From positions 20,291,246-20,355,245 of the forward strand of contig CM032119.1 in assembly GCA_018894105.1 (NCBI GenBank): a stretch of DNA of 64,000 bases, given 5' to 3'. The position numbers and the translations under genes are program-made. A model generated the notes under the pieces. That model was not told the DNA's origin, ran no database searches, and saw only the letters and a list, made by a program, of their open reading frames with translations. The DNA is from Jacaranda mimosifolia. Taxonomy: Eukaryota > Streptophyta > Magnoliopsida > Lamiales > Bignoniaceae. Below, piece by piece: positions 61,601-64,000 of this stretch (within the stretch, counting starts at the first letter, position 1; the number at the start of each line of letters is the position of its first letter).

Positions 61601-61651
61601 TCATATCTCTGAAGGATTGGTGCAGATGAAAAGACTCGTAAGGCTTGATTC
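55571..61651 (-). CDS. KNL2: KNL2 homologue (SANTA domain + CENPC-k motif), seven exons, 5' end missing
   Basis: Proposed exons on the minus strand: 61651-61507, 59471-59354, 59240-58312, 57143-57068, 56852-56794, 56191-56137 and 55608-55571 (stop TAA). All have GT..AG introns and matching phases and together give 472 residues. Exons 1-2 encode the SANTA domain from the RVFSSAPI block through FVFGFPP. Exon 3 is a long, charged, low-complexity linker. Exons 4-6 encode the CENPC-k motif (RSRSG, RLLMPTLEFWRNQRAIYDA, DRTITGIEEG). From the family: plant KNL2 is a kinetochore/centromere protein needed to load CENH3 after replication, and CENPC-k targets it to centromeric nucleosomes and DNA. The N-terminal SANTA part (DWW region) is not found up to the Gypsy element at 62650. 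The last exon is the least certain. Whether the gene is intact beyond the window cannot be told. Confidence 0.88.
56137..56191 (-). CDS. KNL2: KNL2 exon: CENPC-k motif, end
   Basis: 55 bp. The acceptor catatttcag precedes GAT-CGA, and the donor is gtatgt. It reads DRTITGIEEGVHLEQPRKG, completing YDA-DRTITGI of the CENPC-k motif. It ends one base into a codon, which fits the 38-bp terminal exon proposed at 55608-55571. Confidence 0.85.
56794..57143 (-). CDS. KNL2: KNL2 exons: CENPC-k motif, first part
   Basis: Two small exons, 57143-57068 (76 bp, ending ...SFSFNRSRSG) and 56852-56794 (59 bp), join as S-G-R to read RSRSGRLLMPTLEFWRNQRA and then IYDA. This is the invariant CENPC-like motif of plant KNL2 (R..L.P...FW.NQ...YD). 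The donor/acceptor pairs are gtaagt/ttttcag, and the next exon follows donor gtttgt in phase 0. Confidence 0.88.
58145..58166. repeat. (TTTC)n microsatellite in a KNL2 intron
   Basis: About five tandem ctttc/tttc units, lying in the 1.17-kb intron between the 58312 and 57143 exon ends. Confidence 0.85.
58312..59240 (-). CDS. KNL2: KNL2 exon: long disordered linker
   Basis: 309 codons rich in S, K, D and N, with basic patches (KGKKTKTS, GRVRRHSMSSLKMKQKS, DRRKVKTRSDMQKAKNK) that could serve as nuclear localisation or DNA-binding segments. No globular domain is seen, which is usual for the poorly conserved middle of KNL2. An in-frame ATG at 59178 is internal, not the start. The acceptor is tttgcagcag (two overlapping CAG). 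The donor after ...RRGLIY is gttagt, phase 0. Confidence 0.82.
59354..59471 (-). CDS. KNL2: KNL2 exon: end of SANTA domain
   Basis: The acceptor cctgacag precedes GTA-TGC-AAC. The exon reads VCNHFVFGFPPYWKEYDEKF and then GVNLLKKLSPPS, with the donor gtaatac. It joins GFPSD of the preceding exon to give the SANTA ending (GFPSD-V..HFVFGFPPYW). The 2.03-kb intron between the two exons holds a MITE-like element. Confidence 0.9.
60217..60546. mobile_element. MITE-like element in KNL2 intron
   Basis: About 330 bp bounded by imperfect inverted ends: GGACTAGTTTGGTTGG on the left, and ccagccaaacgtgccc on the right (reverse complement GGGCACGTTTGGCTGG). Flanks are ttaa on the left and ttag on the right, which fits the TTA/TAA duplication of PIF/Harbinger (Tourist-type) elements, although hAT is not excluded. 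It contains a perfect internal hairpin, aaggtgggat ... atcccacctt at 60239-60270. No coding capacity. Confidence 0.6.
61507..61651 (-). CDS. KNL2: KNL2 exon: central SANTA domain
   Basis: The acceptor ctatag precedes G-AAT-CAA, and the exon ends TCT-GAT before the donor gtaagt. It reads NQALRVFSSAPILQRYDVFT, then LETSDGICVILKGFINKERT and EENGFPSD, the conserved core of the SANTA domain (Pfam SANTA, always near the N-terminus in KNL2). It opens with one base of a split codon, so at least one coding exon lies upstream. Confidence 0.9.
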
Positions 61652-62649
61652 CTATAGCACAATAGCAGATGGACGATTGTGAGAGAAAATATTTAAATCT
61701 GAACTTGCTAGAATTTTGAGATTAAAGAAAACAAAGGTTACGGTCAATTTGAAGTAAAATGGTAAATTGCCACAAATGAACAAAAAACATGAATCATGCA
61801 ACATACTCATATCAGGAAAGTAAAAAACCAAAAGGTTTAACAGAACCATCAATCCTGCAAAAATTTGAAAGCAAGTAAATTGACAGTATAGGTGAAGACT
61901 TTAAAAGTAGAACAAGCTGATTTACACCATTAACTAGAAAACAAGTGTACTTCAACCGGATTTAGTCAATCCACTCCAGCACACCCATGCGCAAAAATAA
62001 ACACAGATCTAGACAATGATAAGCTCACTTCAAGCATCTTAGTCATTACGAGCTCAGGGAACGCCTTTTTCACATAAAGGCAACTAATAAAATGTCTGTT
62101 AGATTACATCCTTAATAGGTCACAAGTAACCTGACACACTTGAAAAGACCTTTTTGTAATTAGTCTGCCAGTTTCTCAACCCAATGTCAAGTACAAAAAC
62201 ATTTCCATTAATTTTAAGATAAGAAATTTCTGCAGTTGGCATAAATATTTCAAGGAACAGCTCCCCAAGCAAGTATCAAATTTTTTAGAGAGAAACAGCT
62301 GCCTGAAAATCTAATTTCTTCACCTGGACGGGGAATTTAAAGGACAAAATACGGAGAAGTTGAAGAGGGCAAAAAAAAACTAAATAACCCAAAAATTTAC
62401 TCCACCATTCTTATTTAATTAATGATCAAAGACTCGGAAAAGAATCTTTTGAAGTTAAAAACTAAAAAATCATTTAACTGAGACCGTCAATTTAAACTAA
62501 GAGGAGCCTTTCAACTAAAAGCAGCGACACCATTTCAGTTGGAGGCATTAATACTCAGGAGATAGTCACAGCCGTCCTTGAACTTGGATCTAACAGCCAT
62601 AAGGAGGAGATAGGTACTGAAGTTGAGCCAACAAAAAAGTAGCAGCTGG
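61652..62649. other. Region upstream of the first visible KNL2 exon
   Basis: Expected to be intron or 5' region of KNL2. I searched the minus strand for the SANTA start (D-W-W-L-I/V) and found none; the only tandem Trp codons (near 62395) lie just after a stop. No other gene recognised. Confidence 0.5.
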
Positions 62650-63042
62650 TGTAGGAAGTTAGAGATAAATGACTCGGAATCTTTCTGCTATTTTCTTTTA
62701 ACTATATCTGTTGTTAGAGATAAAGGACTCAGAATCTTTCTGTTATTTCCTTTTAACTATATCTGTTGTTATTTGATTTTGCAGCAGCTTCTTATTGTAC
62801 TTGCACACCCATTTGGCACGTGATGCATGAGAAAAAGTATCTCTTCTTTTCCCAGCTAATTTCTCTCTATTTCTCTCTATTTCTCTCTATCTTTTCAACA
62901 CACTTTCTACCCCACTCTCTGAACCAATCTTTTCAACACACTTTCTACCCCACTCTCTGAACCAAACATTTTAGAGCCGACTTTCGACCACCAGCAACTA
63001 ACTCCTGTTCACAAAGCTAACTTTCCGCTGCCAGATATAACA
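62650..63042 (+). repeat. 5' LTR of the Gypsy element, with internal duplications
   Basis: 393 bp. Contains a 55-bp direct tandem repeat (62661-62770), three copies of atttctctct (about 62860-62890), and a 38-bp direct tandem repeat (62891-62966, unit cttttcaacaca...ctctgaaccaa). Confidence 0.75.
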
Positions 63043-63114
63043 TTTGGTATCAGAGTTGATCCAGGTCGGTTCTAAATTTATCCATAGCTGAATGTTGGGT
63101 GAAGGAACACAAGA

Positions 63115-63990
63115 GCACAAAAGGTACAAGAAATAGTCCTGGTGGAGGAGACAGCACTTCAGGGAGGTAGTAAAAGGCACATTCGAAACCAATTTGAGGA
63201 TCTGGGGATTACTCAGACGGCCTTGCAAACTTCCATGTCTTCTATGGAGGTCACTCAAAGGCAGACTCATCAGCTGCTGCAAATGATTGTTGAACAATTG
63301 CAAAGTTACAATTATAACAAGTTTGTATGGTGGAGAGACTTTCTGGAGCTACAGACCTGTCATCTAATGCCTCATCGTATAATAAGGATCCCAAAGTAAA
63401 TGTGAATGATAGGGGAGGAAGCCATGGGGGACAGTCTTCCTTTCCTACAGTGGAGTTTCCAAACTGTGATGGTGGTGAACCAAGCTCTTGGATGAGGAGA
63501 TCTAACTGGTACTTTGAAGTTGTCTGTACCCTAACTGATGACCAGAAGGTGTAGCTTGCCACCATGCATTTTGAAGGGAAGGCTGCAATGTGGTTTGAAA
63601 ACTATATTGAAGGGAGAACCATGCTGACGTGGGACCAGCTGATCTTGGCTGTATCTATGCACCTCGAAGATATGCAGACTTTTCTCATTGTCAGGGAGTT
63701 TAACAAGCTCCAGCATATCATACAAGTGTGTCAGACTACGAGAGAAGTCTGAGGAGTTATGGTCACCTGTTCTTATAACCTTCCAGAGGGGTATTTAATG
63801 GCAAGCTTTATCAGTGGGTTGCATGAGAGATCGGGGGGCTAGTCTTAGCCCTAATCTTATGAACTTTCATCAAACCAGTTCACTTTCTAAGCGGCATGAA
63901 TCAAGTATGGACGCTATTTTAAATCAAGCAAACTTACTTCACCAAAATCACTCTACCAACAAACGATCATTCAAGCCTACCTAACAGCCA
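63115..63990 (+). pseudogene. Gypsy gag (broken, partial)
   Basis: Pieces in shifting frames. 63142-63350 has a coiled-coil-like start (LGITQTALQTSMSSMEVTQR). 63450-63555 has VEFPNCDGGEPSSWMRRSNW with YFEVV and DDQKV, then a stop. 63564-63752 has MHFEGKAAMWFENYIEGRTM and LTWDQLILAV, the Retrotrans_gag core. Near 63780 comes a block like PEGYLMASFISGLHE. These are typical of chromovirus-like Gypsy gag, but the lineage is not assigned. Non-functional as it stands. Confidence 0.8.
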
Positions 63991-64000
63991 TCAAGTCAGC

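Larger units (their letters stand above)
62650..64000 (+). mobile_element. Ty3/Gypsy retrotransposon, 5' end, runs off window
   Basis: The LTR at 62650-63042 starts tgtaggaag and ends ataaca. It is followed by a two-base spacer and the PBS tggtatcagagtt at 63045-63057 (initiator-Met tRNA type). The plus-strand gag of Gypsy type follows. It continues past the window. It lies upstream of KNL2 in the opposite orientation, so it either sits in a long intron or the 5' region, or it separates the gene from its start. Confidence 0.82.

Noticed and set aside
62390..62410. Tandem Trp codons on the minus strand (E-W-W-S)
   Set aside because: An in-frame stop lies immediately before them and the surrounding residues do not resemble SANTA.
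62540..62648. Open minus-strand stretch considered as the missing first KNL2 exon
   Set aside because: It lacks the D-W-W segment and the G-K-x-L-A-V-A-G block expected for the SANTA start, and no convincing donor/acceptor pairing to 61651 was found.
1..64000. tRNA, rRNA, CRISPR array, bacterial operon signals
   Set aside because: Looked for and not seen. The window is plant nuclear DNA with introns and LTR elements.

Overview
This is a stretch of a plant nuclear genome, most likely a eudicot. It is AT-rich and packed with nested Ty1/Copia LTR retrotransposons. It carries one recognisable host gene, an intron-containing gene on the minus strand. Nothing bacterial, no rRNA or tRNA gene and no CRISPR array was seen.

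Layout. 1-3060: no recognisable gene. 3061-3488: two adjacent CACTA-like transposon ends. 3489-6048: a truncated LTR joined head to tail to the start of a second LTR of the same family, with no internal region between them. 6049-16354: a complete but coding-dead minus-strand Copia element ('D') with 2.2-kb LTRs. 16359-18300: a degenerate tandem array. 19890-31270: a plus-strand Copia element of the same family ('C') whose integrase is split by a 1.4-kb foreign block and whose reverse transcriptase (RT) has lost its YVDD box. 31857-49075: a small plus-strand Copia element of another family ('A', 340-350 bp LTRs), split by a 12.3-kb minus-strand member of the D/C family ('E', 33712-46052, TSD gttta). 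E is itself split by a solo LTR ('F', 38349-40614). 50121-54928: a second member of the A family ('B', perfect TSD taact).

55571-61651 (minus strand): seven exons of a KNL2 homologue, the centromere-licensing protein with a SANTA domain and a CENPC-k motif. The splice phases agree exon by exon, and the exons encode 472 residues. The first exon(s), with the N-terminal half of the SANTA domain, are not seen before a plus-strand Ty3/Gypsy element begins at 62650 and runs off the window.

All retrotransposon reading frames seen here carry stops, frameshifts or deletions, so they are annotated as pseudogenes. Features that plain annotation does not explain: an array of near-perfect palindromes with a constant GAG core upstream of the TATA box in every long LTR; a four-times repeated motif in the untranslated leaders of C, D and E; the TSD-less flanks of D; and the foreign block inside C. 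Percent identities were not computed; comparisons are by eye.
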